From the NCBI GenBank assembly GCA_964019425.1, contig OZ025797.1, forward strand, positions 434,001 to 498,000: a DNA stretch of 64,000 nt. Reading direction: 5' to 3'. Each line of letters starts with the position of its first letter. Position 1 is the first letter of the stretch. This stretch comes from Flectonema sp. DT1601 (taxonomy: Eukaryota > Euglenozoa > Diplonemea > Diplonemida > Diplonemidae). The notes below the pieces were generated by a model. The model did no database searches and was not told the origin of the DNA. It was given only the letters and a program-made list of their open reading frames with translations. Of this stretch, positions 8,564 to 19,425 are shown in pieces. The position numbers and the translations under genes are program-made.

Positions 8564-11029
8564 ATGAAGATCGGAATTGGTATTTTGATGTGTTTGGTAG
8601 CTCCGGTTACCTCAACCAAGTATATCGTCAAACTGCGTTCTCATGCTAGAGAGTTTGGTGTGCTTGATGTGTCGACGAATAATGCTATTGGTCATGGGAG
8701 AGAGGCTCGGATTGGTAGAAAGTTTGACGCACACATCGTTGATTTAAATAAATACCAACTCGAATGGGTGAAGAGTGAAGCTTCAAAGGTTAACGGAAGA
8801 GTTGAGTACTTTGAAAAATCACAACCGATAAAACACGCATCGGATATGACTTGTGACACAAACACTCCATCAGCACAATGGAGTTTAGGAAGAATTACTT
8901 CAGTAGCAACTCCAACTGTTGTCCCATCGAATGTTGATGCTGCTCCACTTCCTTTTGATCATGATCCTAACTGGGGTAATGGTGTTGATGCTTATGTTCT
9001 TGACTCTGGTATTAATTGTAATCACGTTGAATTCACATCTGGTAACGCTCAGTGTTTTTTTGGTACCAATGTAGCCAGTGACGCCCCAGACCCAGTCGAC
9101 TACACTGGCCACGGAAGTTTCATCGCTGGTGTCATTGCTGGTAAAACTGTCGGACTCGCAAAGTCAACAAAACTAATAAACGTTAAAGTATCAGATAATA
9201 ATGGAATAGGTGATACTGGTACCATGTTGTCAGGTGTTTCATGGGTAGTCGCAAATAAGAACACTGCCCGCCATTCTATTATTAATCTTTCAATTATCGC
9301 AGGGCTTTCAAGAGCCTTAAACGATGCCTTTGAGGCTGCAGTTCAAGAGGGAGTAAATATTGTTGTGGCTGCAGGGAATGGTAACGAAGTAGCATGCACA
9401 TTTAGTCCTGGATCAGCTCCAGGAGTAATCACTGTTGGTATGTCTGATAGACACGATGTGATGGTACAAACACCAACTTTTGGATCTAACTACGGTCTTT
9501 GTGTTGACATATTCGCACCAGGAGCTCACATCACATCAATTTCTCATGTGGATACTACTTCTATGTCTGGTGGTGCTGGCACATCATTTGCAACCCCTCA
9601 TGTTGTTGCTGCTGTTGCTGCATTCCTAACAAACAAACCAGTGTCGACAAAACCAAGTGAGGTTAGATCATGGGTTCACCATGCTTCTCTGAAAGATATT
9701 TTACAAGAAGTGAGAGGATCACCAAACAAGTTATTACACATCCCTTGTGGTCAGTCATGGCCACCTGCTACTGGTTGGGTGAATTCCGGATATAGAACTG
9801 AAGCAAAACTAGTTGGAGCATCTCAAAGTAGTGAATACAGTATCGCTGATTCACTGTATGCTGGTGATGGTACAGCAGAGAAAGCTATCGATGGAAACTT
9901 TGATACTTTTACTTTTACTTTTCTGGGGCAGGGTCAAACTTGGTCAGCAGGTTTTGCTCCCCACCGTGTCACCCGAGTAGTTATATGGAACAGAAAAAAC
10001 TGTTGTCAAGATCGACTATCTGAATTTACGATTACAATTGGAGGAGTTAGTCGTGTAGTTCGTTCCACTGTTAGTGATGATGACTCAGAAGGTTCTTCAT
10101 TTGAGTTTGGTGAAACACTCGGAACAAATATTGTGATTACTCAAGATAAGGTTTCTGATTCTTTCTTATCAATTGGAGAAGTTAAAATATACGGAACTCC
10201 TGTAAAACCACTCATCGCCCTCACTACTACTTCAACTAACCCAGGAGAAGTCCACTCAGCTACATTCACATCTGGTAATCGTCATCAAGTATCGAGTGTT
10301 ATAGTTAAGAATAGTGGTAATCTTGGATCACTGTTAACTAACTTCCACATTGTATTATCAGTTGATGAGTTCATACCTGGAACACCACTTACTGATGTTG
10401 CTAATGTTAGAAAGGTACGACAGGTAACTCAACTTCAATTTATCGACGGTGAGCTTTTCGACTTTGAAGGATTTGAAGCTCAACACATCACCCTGGTAAC
10501 CTCATTAGGATCAGTTGTAGTGTCTGATATTATATCAGTGTATGGTGATGTAGTACCTTCTGTATGTGTTGATGTCATGGATGCAGTATCTGGTGATGCT
10601 TCGATTCCGTTTTCTTACATCCCAACAGTAATGGAGACAGCATCAGTTTATTCTTTTACTGGTGGAATTGCTGCTGGTTATCAAATTCGTCTTGAGTGTT
10701 GTGGTAGTCAAGATTGTGATTTCTTCTTATCAGTTTATCACTGTCCTCCATGTTCTACTAGTCGGAGTGGTGGGTACCCAGGATCACTTCCTGTTAGTCT
10801 TTGGACACCAGGATTGTGTAGTCCTTTATTCACTCAAGGGGCACATACATACCCAACAGCAACATTTCATAAAAGGGTCACTGCTGGGTCAGTTGAGCTC
10901 CTCCCACCAACTACAACAGCTGTTCCTTACGTTGCGATATTCAATTTGAGAGGCAGTACGGGTCCTGTTTTGTGCAGGACACGAGGGCCAATTATTCCTG
11001 CGACCGAATGCCTTGCTTGTTTTCCTTAA
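8564..11029 (+). CDS. Secreted subtilisin-like serine protease (S8, proteinase K type) with discoidin-like domain
   Basis: 821 residues with an N-terminal signal peptide (MKIGIGILMCLVAPVTS). Residues 18-90 resemble the inhibitor-I9 propeptide. The catalytic triad is visible: D147 in VLDSGI, H183 in GHGSFIAGV, S341 in GTSFATPHV, with the oxyanion Asn in AAGNGN. GHGS and GTSFA replace the commoner GHGT and GTSMA. After the catalytic domain, residues about 425-545 look like an F5/8C (discoidin) fold (KAIDGNFDTF, then VVIWNRKNCCQDRLSEF), suited to binding carbohydrate or lipid surfaces. The last 250 residues include a cysteine-rich end. The start follows CTTTTCAG (to 8535) and a pure A tract. It is probably secreted and autoprocessed. 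Confidence 0.93.
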   Translation: MKIGIGILMCLVAPVTSTKYIVKLRSHAREFGVLDVSTNNAIGHGREARIGRKFDAHIVDLNKYQLEWVKSEASKVNGRVEYFEKSQPIKHASDMTCDTNTPSAQWSLGRITSVATPTVVPSNVDAAPLPFDHDPNWGNGVDAYVLDSGINCNHVEFTSGNAQCFFGTNVASDAPDPVDYTGHGSFIAGVIAGKTVGLAKSTKLINVKVSDNNGIGDTGTMLSGVSWVVANKNTARHSIINLSIIAGLSRALNDAFEAAVQEGVNIVVAAGNGNEVACTFSPGSAPGVITVGMSDRHDVMVQTPTFGSNYGLCVDIFAPGAHITSISHVDTTSMSGGAGTSFATPHVVAAVAAFLTNKPVSTKPSEVRSWVHHASLKDILQEVRGSPNKLLHIPCGQSWPPATGWVNSGYRTEAKLVGASQSSEYSIADSLYAGDGTAEKAIDGNFDTFTFTFLGQGQTWSAGFAPHRVTRVVIWNRKNCCQDRLSEFTITIGGVSRVVRSTVSDDDSEGSSFEFGETLGTNIVITQDKVSDSFLSIGEVKIYGTPVKPLIALTTTSTNPGEVHSATFTSGNRHQVSSVIVKNSGNLGSLLTNFHIVLSVDEFIPGTPLTDVANVRKVRQVTQLQFIDGELFDFEGFEAQHITLVTSLGSVVVSDIISVYGDVVPSVCVDVMDAVSGDASIPFSYIPTVMETASVYSFTGGIAAGYQIRLECCGSQDCDFFLSVYHCPPCSTSRSGGYPGSLPVSLWTPGLCSPLFTQGAHTYPTATFHKRVTAGSVELLPPTTTAVPYVAIFNLRGSTGPVLCRTRGPIIPATECLACFP

Positions 11030-12182
11030 ACAGAATAGTCTTTATTTGGTATCCTTCATCTGTAAGCGTTGGCTGCAACAAAAGTGCTGACGAGAATAGC
11101 AGCCTATCTCCGTTAATATGTTTTTAAAGGAAGAATTAAAAATAAAAAAATTAGACCCGTTAAAATTTATAATAATCGCAAACAGCATAACTTTCTTTTT
11201 CTTACAAACAAGTAATGTTGCCCTGCTGCCTTATCTACCCTGAAAAATCTGATTTATCTTTGTGATCAAAATGGCAGTCAGTTTTTTAAAGTGGTTGTAC
11301 GGTCTTGTTTCCTCTCAGTTTCTTTCCGCTTCCCCCAATTCCCTTTTTAAACAACTAACGCGGCATTCTTATTGAAAAAAAAAAAGAAAATATTAACAAC
11401 CAGGTGTAAACCGATTATTTCAACAATATAAAACAAATAGTATGCGAAGTTTGTTTTTGAGTGACCATCACTTCAGGTGAATTCAATACTCAAATAGCTT
11501 CATCAGGTCGACTTGATATTATCTTTCTGTTGATTTGAAGTGGTGGAGTTCTTTTTATAGATTTTTCTTTTTTTCTCTGTTCTCTCTCTCTCTCTCTCAC
11601 CCCACGTTCACCCATATCAATCACGTTTGTTCATGTCATGTTCACTCTCACGAAACTATAGTGTTCTATAGATGTAGAGAACCATGAGGTGAGTAACTTA
11701 TTGTTGCTTTGAATCAAATCACACAATTAATACGACACGTCGTGTGTCTGTCTGACTAGCGGGTTTGTTTTCCTTTCGAACTGATGATGTATTTCACTAT
11801 TTGCTAGCTTTGTGTAAGCAATTGTTCCCTTTGTGGTTATAAAGCCATTCAATGTTAACTTCTCTCTCTTTATCTTTTTTCGGATTTTAATTTCGAGAAC
11901 AATAAGTGTATAGTGTACTATGCACCCGGTTTTGCGGTCTTGGTTTTTTATTTTACTCATTTTCTTTTTTGTACCGACGTAGTCGGAGAAGAAACTATTC
12001 AGACTGAAATAATCTATTTCCCCGTGTGACAGGATTCTGTCTTCGTTCAACGAAATATAAGGCTTTATCTGAATGGTTTTTTCTTTTCTTTTTTTTTTTT
12101 TCCCCCTTCCTCGAATTTTATCATTTGATATATTTATTCCAATCCCTGAGGTAATTATTAATTATCAGTTCCATAGTAATGA
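11030..12182 (+). other. Intergenic spacer with microsatellite and short repeat
   Basis: About 1.15 kb with no convincing gene. It holds a CT dinucleotide run near 11580-11598, A and T tracts, and one copy of the dispersed 110-bp repeat at 11967-12076. An out-of-frame ATG at 12179 precedes the methyltransferase start by four bases. Confidence 0.5.
11967..12076 (-). repeat. Dispersed 110-bp repeat, copy A (SINE-like?)
   Basis: This segment recurs at 20658-20712 (partial), 21698-21810 and 53208-53334. Two short palindromes are well conserved: CCGACGTAGTCGG near its left end and TTCGTTCAACGAA near its right end. The left edge sits against a T run in every copy, which on the minus strand would read as a 3' poly(A) tail, hence the strand given. 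I cannot see a clear tRNA promoter, so SINE is only one option; a small terminal-repeat element or a structured RNA are others. Confidence 0.6.
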
Positions 12183-13226
12183 ATGAAAATGTCAAAGAAA
12201 GTATGCGTATTATGGATAGTTGCTGCTTTAATATGGATCTTGTGGGAGGGAGGAGAAATAGTCGGAAGCAGAAATCCAGAAACATTCGTAGAAGTGGTTA
12301 ATGATGCTACTCGTATGGGATTGTTGGAAGGTATGAGAACAGCTGTTTTAAATATTACTACAAAACAAGATTATGATTTCCCAACGATGATGAGATTATC
12401 AGCTGAGATGCTGACGGTAGTTAATCACGAGAAGGATCCATCGAGTGTTACTAATAACTTAACGTGTCCACCAAATCCTCATCAGGGAGTTCGAAAAAGG
12501 AACGGATGCATTAACTGCTCAAAATATAAAAGATACGTCAGCTATTGTGACACAACCGGAACACTATTTATGGATGTCAGACTACCATCATTTATTCATG
12601 TTATGGATACCATCGCTAAGAAAGCATCATTCAAACCTGGCATGAGAATTCTTGATTGGGGGTCTGGTTGTGGAACAAAACTAAACTACTGGCGCATGAG
12701 ATATGGAGTTCACGGAATAGGACTCGATTACACAAAAGTAATTGTCGACTATGCTACCGAGAGATCTCGTGATGGTCTTACTTTCTGCTGGGCTGATGGA
12801 TCAAAAGCACTCAAATATTTTCCTGATAACTCTTTCGATAGGGTTGTCAGCCATTCAGCTTTATACCACGTCATGCCTGTTAAATCACAATGTAAAGTCG
12901 TCTTACAAGCAGTTCGCATTACTAAACCGGGAGGTATTATTTGGTTTGGTCATTTCAGGTCTTCCCCAGCAATCAAATTCTGGAAAAGGGGAGCTTTTAA
13001 AGCTTGTCCGCAACTGCTCAATCTAAACGTCGATGCTCATATTTGGAAAGATACTCATATTTTCGAGGGAAAAGAATCTTGGTATAAGACAATAAACGCT
13101 ATAACATTGGTTATTATGAAGAAGGAGAGCAACTTAACAAGCCAAGGATCGCATGGCAGCACCAGTAGCGGTAGCTACAATGAAGTTGGAAGCGACCTGT
13201 CCGATTCGCATTCAGGTTCTAGATAA
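12183..13226 (+). CDS. Membrane-anchored SAM-dependent methyltransferase
   Basis: 347 residues. The N-terminus has one hydrophobic segment (VCVLWIVAALIWILW) that is a signal anchor or signal peptide, then a lumenal-type region with Cys pairs. Class I methyltransferase motifs are visible: motif I ILDWGSGCG near residues 156-164, the acidic post-I strand GIGLDY, motif II-like FDRVVSHSALYHV, and KPGG of motif III. Length and motif order fit the methyltransferase type 11 fold. The substrate cannot be told. The tail is Ser/Gly-rich (SHGSTSSGSYNEVGSD) and looks flexible. The stop codon lies only a few bases before the terminal repeat of a 4.7-kb transposable element, so the natural 3' UTR is displaced. 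Confidence 0.85.
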   Translation: MKMSKKVCVLWIVAALIWILWEGGEIVGSRNPETFVEVVNDATRMGLLEGMRTAVLNITTKQDYDFPTMMRLSAEMLTVVNHEKDPSSVTNNLTCPPNPHQGVRKRNGCINCSKYKRYVSYCDTTGTLFMDVRLPSFIHVMDTIAKKASFKPGMRILDWGSGCGTKLNYWRMRYGVHGIGLDYTKVIVDYATERSRDGLTFCWADGSKALKYFPDNSFDRVVSHSALYHVMPVKSQCKVVLQAVRITKPGGIIWFGHFRSSPAIKFWKRGAFKACPQLLNLNVDAHIWKDTHIFEGKESWYKTINAITLVIMKKESNLTSQGSHGSTSSGSYNEVGSDLSDSHSGSR

Positions 13227-13269
13227 AAACATATGAGGCGGTGCAGAAACCCCCCCCCCCCCCCCCCTA

Positions 13270-15241
13270 GGGGGGGGTACAAGCTGTCGATAAAGTACTT
13301 TTTCCGAATTTTGGTAAATATAACCTTCCCGGGGGCAAAAAATACCCAGGACCCCATCAGAACCCCCAAAAATGTGATTTCGGGGCCGAAAAAACCTCGA
13401 TTTGGCTGATTTCGGCAAAGGAATGAAAAATCTCAAAAAGTGTGGACCGTGTGGTACCTGGGGGTCCAATTTTGAGGCCTGTGAAATGCACCTTCAAATA
13501 ATTTTTTTTTACAATGAGAAGAGGTGAGTCTTGGTGTGCCCCTGTATGCGCAGTTTGCTAATATACCATTTCCGTATCAGTTTCCACCTCAAGAACACGC
13601 CACGAAAGAGAGCAGCGCTCTCGCCCGGCCATGCTTGAGGTCACGAGGCTCACGGGCAGGATAACGCAGCTGAAAACGATGTTCTGCAGGGCAGCTCACA
13701 AAGTCATTCTGCGGAGGAGAGCATTGATCCCAGAGTGCATGAAAACACCTCCCGAGACATCCCTGAAGTCACTCAACAGCACTTGGACAGTCAGAAGTAA
13801 GATACGCATGAGAAAGGGGTCCAGAAACGTCCAGTATCTGAATCGCGATCACAGAAGGCTCAGAGAATAGAGAAAGCGCCACGTCTGTACCCCAAACAGG
13901 GATAAGCCTGAAGACAGCTGTAGTGGTAGTGCCTCAAATAGTAGTGCCATAGATAAGCAGCAGCGACATAGGGCAACATGCCCCATCCAAAAAGCCGTTC
14001 AAGGCATCACTTCAGAAGACCCAACCATACTCACCAGCGGGGCATACAAGACACTCTAGTACATGCAGCATTCGACGAAGTACGGAAGAGACATCGCTTG
14101 CAACTGTACCCAAGCGAGGGGGATTTACTCCTAGAGTCTTGGAGTCGTAACTACACTGCAGATATTGCGGCAAGAAGGGATCGGCGCAGAGAGATCCAAC
14201 AAAGCCCTGAGTGAGTGACATAGTTGACGTCGCCGGTGCACAGACAGAAGGGAAGCGGGTCGAAGTCCCCGATTATATCTCGAAGGACAGTCCGACATGT
14301 TGATGAATTCACAGGTGATCTGTCAGTGACCTGACTACTTGAAGCAGCAGCTTCCTCCTCACCCTCCGTCACATCGCTGCAACATGATACTTCCTCTAGT
14401 GCCCGTCATGCTCGTGGGCTGAAGCTAACAACCGTGGCGTTCGTTGTCCGCACCCCTCAAGGGATGGGGAGGTTATTCAGTGTGTTGTTGTTGATAGTTC
14501 TTAGTCAACTAACGGAACCATTGGAGTGAGGGCTGCCCTACTGATAACGTACAACATATTCCAGAGGCACATGGACTTCCAAAGGCTACCACATCAACGC
14601 AGGACCACCAACCCTCTTCAGATTGGCAAGAACAAGCACAACAGGAAGCGCTACAGGGGCTGAAAGTACCACTCCGTCTCACAGGGAAGACCTCTAGACA
14701 GCAAGGCCTAATGCTAATCTGCCATCCGCATCCAAGGATTGGTCCTCTGTCTATCTTGTACAGAAAGAAGCACAGCTTCGAGCCGAATTTCGAAAGCTGA
14801 GCACATGGGATGTTCAAGAGAAGGCCAGTAGCCTAAGCATCGAAGATGGGGGAATTAACGACCCGGGTCTGGTGGAGCATATTATTAGGTTCAAGATGGG
14901 TCGATAAAATCATAAATTGGGTTCCCATTTCATCCCCCACACAACTCAGAGGGAAACCCTGGCTATGGATTGCTCAATGCACGGAATTACTTATAATTTT
15001 TGTGAGCCCTCCTAACACACCCCTTGTTTTCACCCCCCTCAGGTACCACACGGTCCACACTTTTTGAGATTTTTCAAAGACTTGTTCTAAAGTGCCGAAG
15101 AACTGTTTCTTTGGATCGCAATCCCCATTTTTGGGGTATATGTTGTACTTTTCATAATTTGGGTGCCCAAAAAACTTGTTCTCCGGGAAAAAACCGAAAG
15201 TGCCCAAAATCTCCGTAAAATCGATGCTTGTACCCCCCCCT
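13270..15241. mobile_element. Nested 2-kb element with long imperfect inverted termini (GGGGTACAAGC family)
   Basis: Both ends start GGGGGTACAAGC when read inward. About 155 bp further in, both carry the same block (13425-13466 and, inverted, about 15037-15075) with CTCAAAAAGTGTGGACCGTG. The parts between the matching blocks have diverged. A short relative of about 215 bp lies at 24002-24214. The interior (13500-14990) has only short open stretches, for example 13631-13870 and 13978-14214, rich in arginine, and none is recognisable as a transposase. It is probably a dead or non-autonomous DNA transposon. Confidence 0.65.
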
Positions 15242-15372
15242 ACCCCCCCCCCCACCAGAACCAGAAATAATTTATATTTTATTTTTATTCTTTATTTCCT
15301 TTATTATTTTTGCAAAAATAGTTTTCTTTTTTTAATTTTCCTTTAATATTTATTGGGTAAAGGGGTCTTTCC

Positions 15373-15944
15373 TACACAAATAGTTTCAGAACTAACCATT
15401 CATTACAAAATCCAAAATGGCTGTAAACCGTCCAGTTCGATCCTGGGTGAGGGCATTTTTTTTTTTTCCTGATTTTTTTTTCAGGTTGGACTTTGTACGG
15501 GGAGGTTGGCTTTTATTAGTGGCTCCCCCCCCTTGGGGGGGGTTGGGGGGGGGGCTTGCACTCTTCCCAGCTTAATATCCATTAGTAGCAAATTTGTTTT
15601 TTGAGGTTGGACTTTGTACGGACAGGCAGACTTTGTACGGGAGAGGTTGGCTTTTATTAGTGGCTCCCCCCCCTTGGGGGGGGTTGGGGGGGGGGGGCTT
15701 GCGTTCCGCCAAGTTCTTGGCGGAACGCAAGCCCCCCCCTTGCACTATACCCCAGCTTAATACCTATTCTGGGTGAAAAAATCCTGGCCTGGGCGTCGGG
15801 TATCCAAAGTCAGTGCTCCCTCCGCTGAACCACATCCGCTCTTAAAGACAGGTGCGGGTCTCGATGCATCCCATATACAGTTTTTGGGTCCCCCAGCCAT
15901 TTTGGATTTTGTAATGAATGGTTAGTTCTGAAACTATTTGTGTA
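15373..15944. repeat. 572-bp element with perfect 51-bp inverted ends
   Basis: Positions 15373-15423 and 15894-15944 are exact reverse complements over 51 bases. The interior contains two direct copies (about 15484-15580 and 15604-15740) of a unit starting GGTTGGACTTTGTACGG and passing through runs of C and G. The same opening sequence recurs alone at about 39646-39662. Perfect arms suggest a young foldback or MITE-type element. Confidence 0.75.
15691..15738. repeat. Perfect palindrome, 23-base arms
   Basis: Arms of 23 bases around a 2-base loop, made of a G run plus CTTGCGTTCCGCCAAG and its reverse complement. Such a near-zero-loop hairpin is typical of a foldback made by replication or repair across a nested element. 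It flanks G-runs that could form G-quadruplexes. Confidence 0.8.
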
Positions 15945-16183
15945 GTAAACACTAGTTTGCCCATATTTATTTACCTTTGTAGTGTGAAGGAATACTATTT
16001 TAAGCTGTAACGGGTGCTCAACCTGTAGTACGTGGCCCCCGAATCCCCATATTCGACAGCACATATGGGATTTTTTATCGATACCAACTGTTGATTTCTT
16101 ATATTGCAACCAGGTTTGGCCGAACCTTATTCTCGTTTTTGCCAGTTTCAAGTTGCTTTCCATTTAATATTAGTATCAAGTTA

Positions 16184-17919
16184 CCCCCCCAATTTTTACC
16201 AGGCTATTCTGTGGGCACCTAATACCCAATCCGAGCTCACCACCCCACGAAAATACTATCCAAAAAACTCAAATCCGGTACTGGGGCATCCTCTAACTGC
16301 TCACCAGTTTCAAAATTCTATATTTTTTGACTGTTTCTGGTACTTTTGCCTTGTGTCTCTGTTGGTTGCCCTCAAAATACTCAAAAACCAGCTTAGCAGC
16401 TACATTGCAGAAATTTGTTTACACCCTGGGTTCCTATGAAGACTGGAATGATAGGAACAGGAGAAGTGATGAGACAGGAGAATCATAGATCCCGTGAGAA
16501 CTGCAGAGTACGATATCGGGTGGTGATTCTGAGTCACCCTTGCTGGCAGTGATGATTGAGCAATGTGAGCATGCTGTTCACAATAAGTACACCCTCAGGA
16601 TTACTGGAGTTTTTCTAGAATCTATAGCCGCTTGAGGACGCTGCTACAAGCTCTATGTTCCAGTGGCTGGGGATAGCAGAAGTGAATAAGACTGGGATAG
16701 TAGTAGGAAAGGAATTGTGGAAGAATAGGGACAAGAAAGTGGAGTCAGTGGTTGCCTGTCAGTTGTAACACCTGACATGAAAAATCAGGTTCAATAAGAA
16801 CTGGTAACCACTAGTGGTACCATAATATAAAACTCCTCCAAGTATCAAAAAAAGGAGAGAGGCAGTTACTGTTACTGTTGAAAACATGATGACCTCGTAT
16901 CAACTAGTCGATAATAACTCCCCTCTAAAAGACACTATCTCATACACACAGTACTGTTCTCTACCTGGAGTTGAGTTTCAGCAGTTACGACGCTGTACGA
17001 ATGTGTGCAACTACCGTCTCATCGACAAGAATCCATGAAAGAAGCTTGCCTGCCCGGCATCTTCAGTATTCGCCACATGTATCTGTGATGTTGACAGACG
17101 TAATGGGTGGATCTCTGGGGCCTTCAACATCATCGTAACTTCCTTCTGGCGCTCATAAAGTCCGAAGCTGAGAAGCGAACAACAATGAGAGGAATTATTG
17201 AAATAGATTCTCACATTGGAGATAAGAGACATGTCAGGTGTATTGAGAAGATACATCTAATCCATCCTGGTGACTATATCATGACTCTGGATTATAAAGA
17301 AAAGGACTTCTAATGACAGAAGGGCCAAATTCCCCTTTCTATCAACAGGGGAAATAGTCTGCTTGGATGTGTACTACATGAGCAGTTTGGAACTGAGGTT
17401 CAGTGTGGCCATAACAACTTCCTACTCCCACACATCAACCAGAATACGATAGTAACGTATCCGGTTATGAATAAGTTCTTCTTGATGTCTGAGAATGATA
17501 AGATGATTCACTATTGGGCTGATGCTGGTAGGCACCTTGAGAACACAACCGTCATCAGCCTGTTCTGTAAAATAGGTTAATCAGCTTGGGTTAACTTTTT
17601 CCCTAGTCGGCATGGCAAGTCCGAATGTGATCAACACTTTGGCAATATCACATCTGTGCTGACACTCGAATCTAAATCGCAGGAAATCTGGGCCTTCAAG
17701 AAAAGCAAAATTTCAAACATAATTTCTACCAGTGCTACACAGCTTACAAGGCAAATGTTACTAGAAACAGTCAAAAAAGTGAAATTTTTAAACTGGTGGA
17801 CAGTAAAAGGGTGCCCCAGTACCGGATTTGAGTTTTTTGGATACTATTTTCGTGGGGTGGTGGGCTCGGATTGGGTGTTAGGTGCCCACGGGATAGCCTG
17901 GTAAAAATTGGGGGGGGGG
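16184..17919. mobile_element. 1.7-kb DNA element with about 170-bp inverted termini
   Basis: The left arm (about 16184-16352) and right arm (about 17749-17919) are closely matching reverse complements, starting with a C run and AATTTTTACCAGGCTAT. The interior has one readable stretch on the + strand: an open frame at 17107-17313 (68 residues) that stays readable after two adjacent stop codons to about 17580. It contains GIIEIDSHIGDKRHV and HYWADAGRHLEN. I do not recognise it; it may be a decayed transposase. The right end merges with the G run of the outer element. Confidence 0.65.
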
Positions 17920-17938
17920 TTTCTGCACATCCTCATAT

Positions 17939-18248
17939 TCAAAAAACAAAAAAAAAGACAAACAAAAAACAGTTACCCTATTTTTTATAATACGATGATC
18001 ATTATTCACTATTTGTGGCATTCTGTTGATTTTCTTTTTTTGTTATATAAAAAAAACGCTACAATAAACAATAGATAAAAATAATTTTTTTCCCTCTGCT
18101 TTTTTATCAAATAATATTACATTTTTGCGACAGCTCAACTATGTTGTGAGTTTTTCTATTTTTCTTTTTGTTTTTCAAGAAAAAAATAATAATAATATTA
18201 ATTATAACAACTAGATTAAGTAGTGATTGTTGGCACAAAGAAACACAC
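17939..18248 (+). other. Spacer and leader region
   Basis: AT-rich sequence between the transposon nest and the next start codon, rich in A and T runs. A long T-rich tract ends in TTTTTCAAG at 18179, a possible acceptor, 70 bp before the start codon. Confidence 0.45.
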
Positions 18249-19425
18249 ATGAGACCTGTCATTTTGAGTTTTATTATAGCCACTGTCATTGGGGCAAAGT
18301 TGAACTGCAGTAATTTATGCAACGTTGGTGATACTTGTATCCGTTCACAATTTCGTTCTGATATTGATATGTGTTCTTCAGATGGATATATTGCAACACT
18401 AAAGTGGATAGGAAGTGACGTTGTGTCTATAGAAAAAAAGAATACCAATAATGGATGTACACTTTACTGTGAAGGTGATCGTAATTCTCAACTTAGTTGT
18501 CAATCAGAAATGGATAACCTTGACTGCATTGATCCACTAGTGAGTGAGATATCTGTTTTTATAACAAATACCACCGACAGTTATAATTTCATAATCAATA
18601 CTAGTCGTATTATTACAAATGCTACCGGAAACATACATGAAATCCTCAATACTACGACAGTAGTTATGTCAGATTGTGATTCCTTCAAATGCATCACCTC
18701 TGATTCTAAAACATTATCTCATGTTGAAACTATTATTCCAGCTGCAATGCTTGGCCTAGTTCTACTATCAGTAGTTATAGTGGTCTGTATTCACTTCTTT
18801 TTGTTATTGAACTCTGTCGGCCTCGGCCGTTTTTTTGCACTAGGCTTTGGTGCCGACGCAGCCACAACTTTACCTCTACCCACGAAAGGCCTCCGCGCTT
18901 ATGTGTTTCTCCGCTGCCTTCCTTGCTGCAACTCTCTCGGGCGTGAGAGCTCGAACTTGCTCTTCCTCGCTCTTCCTAGCTCGTCTCGTGGTACGTAATA
19001 CTCAAGCATTTTGAATACTCTTGGTGTCCTAGTCGAGGTCAAATTAGTTTTCTCCCAATGACCCAGTGTCCATCCTTCACCTCCCAGGTCGAACTGACGG
19101 AGAATGCTCACGGCAAGGACCGCTGCCACCACGCGATCCTGCTCCACAGCTACCACTACGTACCTTCATCCTCTAGGCTAATGGTATTGGAATAGCTGGT
19201 TTTTTATTATTGGTTATTTCTTTTTTTATAGCAAAACTCTCATAATCTTTTTGTTGATAACATTTTATTGATGAATTGTCCTTGTCAAAAGAATTTTATC
19301 TGGGGAAAAAAAAAAAAAAAAAACAGGTTATTGCTAGACACCACAGGCGGCCATCGACCGATTACGTAAGGGCACCCCCTGAAACCGATGCTGATGAAAT
19401 GCTTGATTTTGATAGCGATGGTTAA
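18249..19425 (+). CDS. Small type I membrane protein, two exons
   Basis: I read two exons, 18249-18782 and 19327-19425, joined in phase 0 across a GTCTGT...ACAG intron, giving 210 residues. The N-terminus is a signal peptide (MRPVILSFIIATVIGAKL). The ectodomain has many cysteines and several N-glycosylation sequons (NTT, NTS, NAT). The membrane segment is IIPAAMLGLVLLSVVIVVIA, and the short tail starts RHHRRP and ends acidic (DADEMLDFDSDG). Without the splice the frame runs from the membrane helix into unrelated low-similarity sequence. With it, a proper stop-transfer signal and tail appear, which is the main argument for the second exon. Family not recognised; possibly a surface receptor. 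Confidence 0.65.
18810..19180. other. GC-rich unexplained segment inside intron
   Basis: About 370 bp within the proposed intron that is clearly richer in G and C than the flanking host sequence. The minus strand has an open stretch (18899-19156, 85 residues) with no recognisable family. It may be an inserted element or a structured RNA. No inverted or direct end repeats were found. Confidence 0.4.

Larger units (their letters stand above)
13231..17938. mobile_element. Outer DNA element bounded by short inverted repeats, containing nested elements
   Basis: The left end (13231-13260) and right end (17911-17938) are inverted copies: ATATGAGG, two variable bases, GTGCAGAAA, then a C run. The 4.7 kb between is more GC-rich than the surroundings and holds at least three further inverted-repeat structures. 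No intact transposase is recognisable, so the superfamily is unknown; G/C-rich termini are its most distinctive trait. The insertion begins right after the methyltransferase stop codon. Confidence 0.7.

Noticed and set aside
13631-14214. Arginine-rich short frames inside the 2-kb element as host genes
   Set aside because: Short, GC-shifted, within an element bounded by inverted repeats, and without recognisable domains.
15484-15740. CRISPR-like array from the repeated GGTTGGACTTTG units
   Set aside because: Only two full units, no regular spacers, eukaryotic context; it is a duplicated transposon interior.
15894-15910. AGCCATTTTGG, part of the dinoflagellate spliced-leader core
   Set aside because: Only 11 bases match, the next bases differ, there is no donor site, and the segment is part of a perfect inverted repeat of a DNA element.
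18899-19156. Minus-strand open frame in the intron of the type I membrane protein
   Set aside because: No family, no acceptor-like site, opposite to all host genes; treated as unexplained GC-rich sequence.
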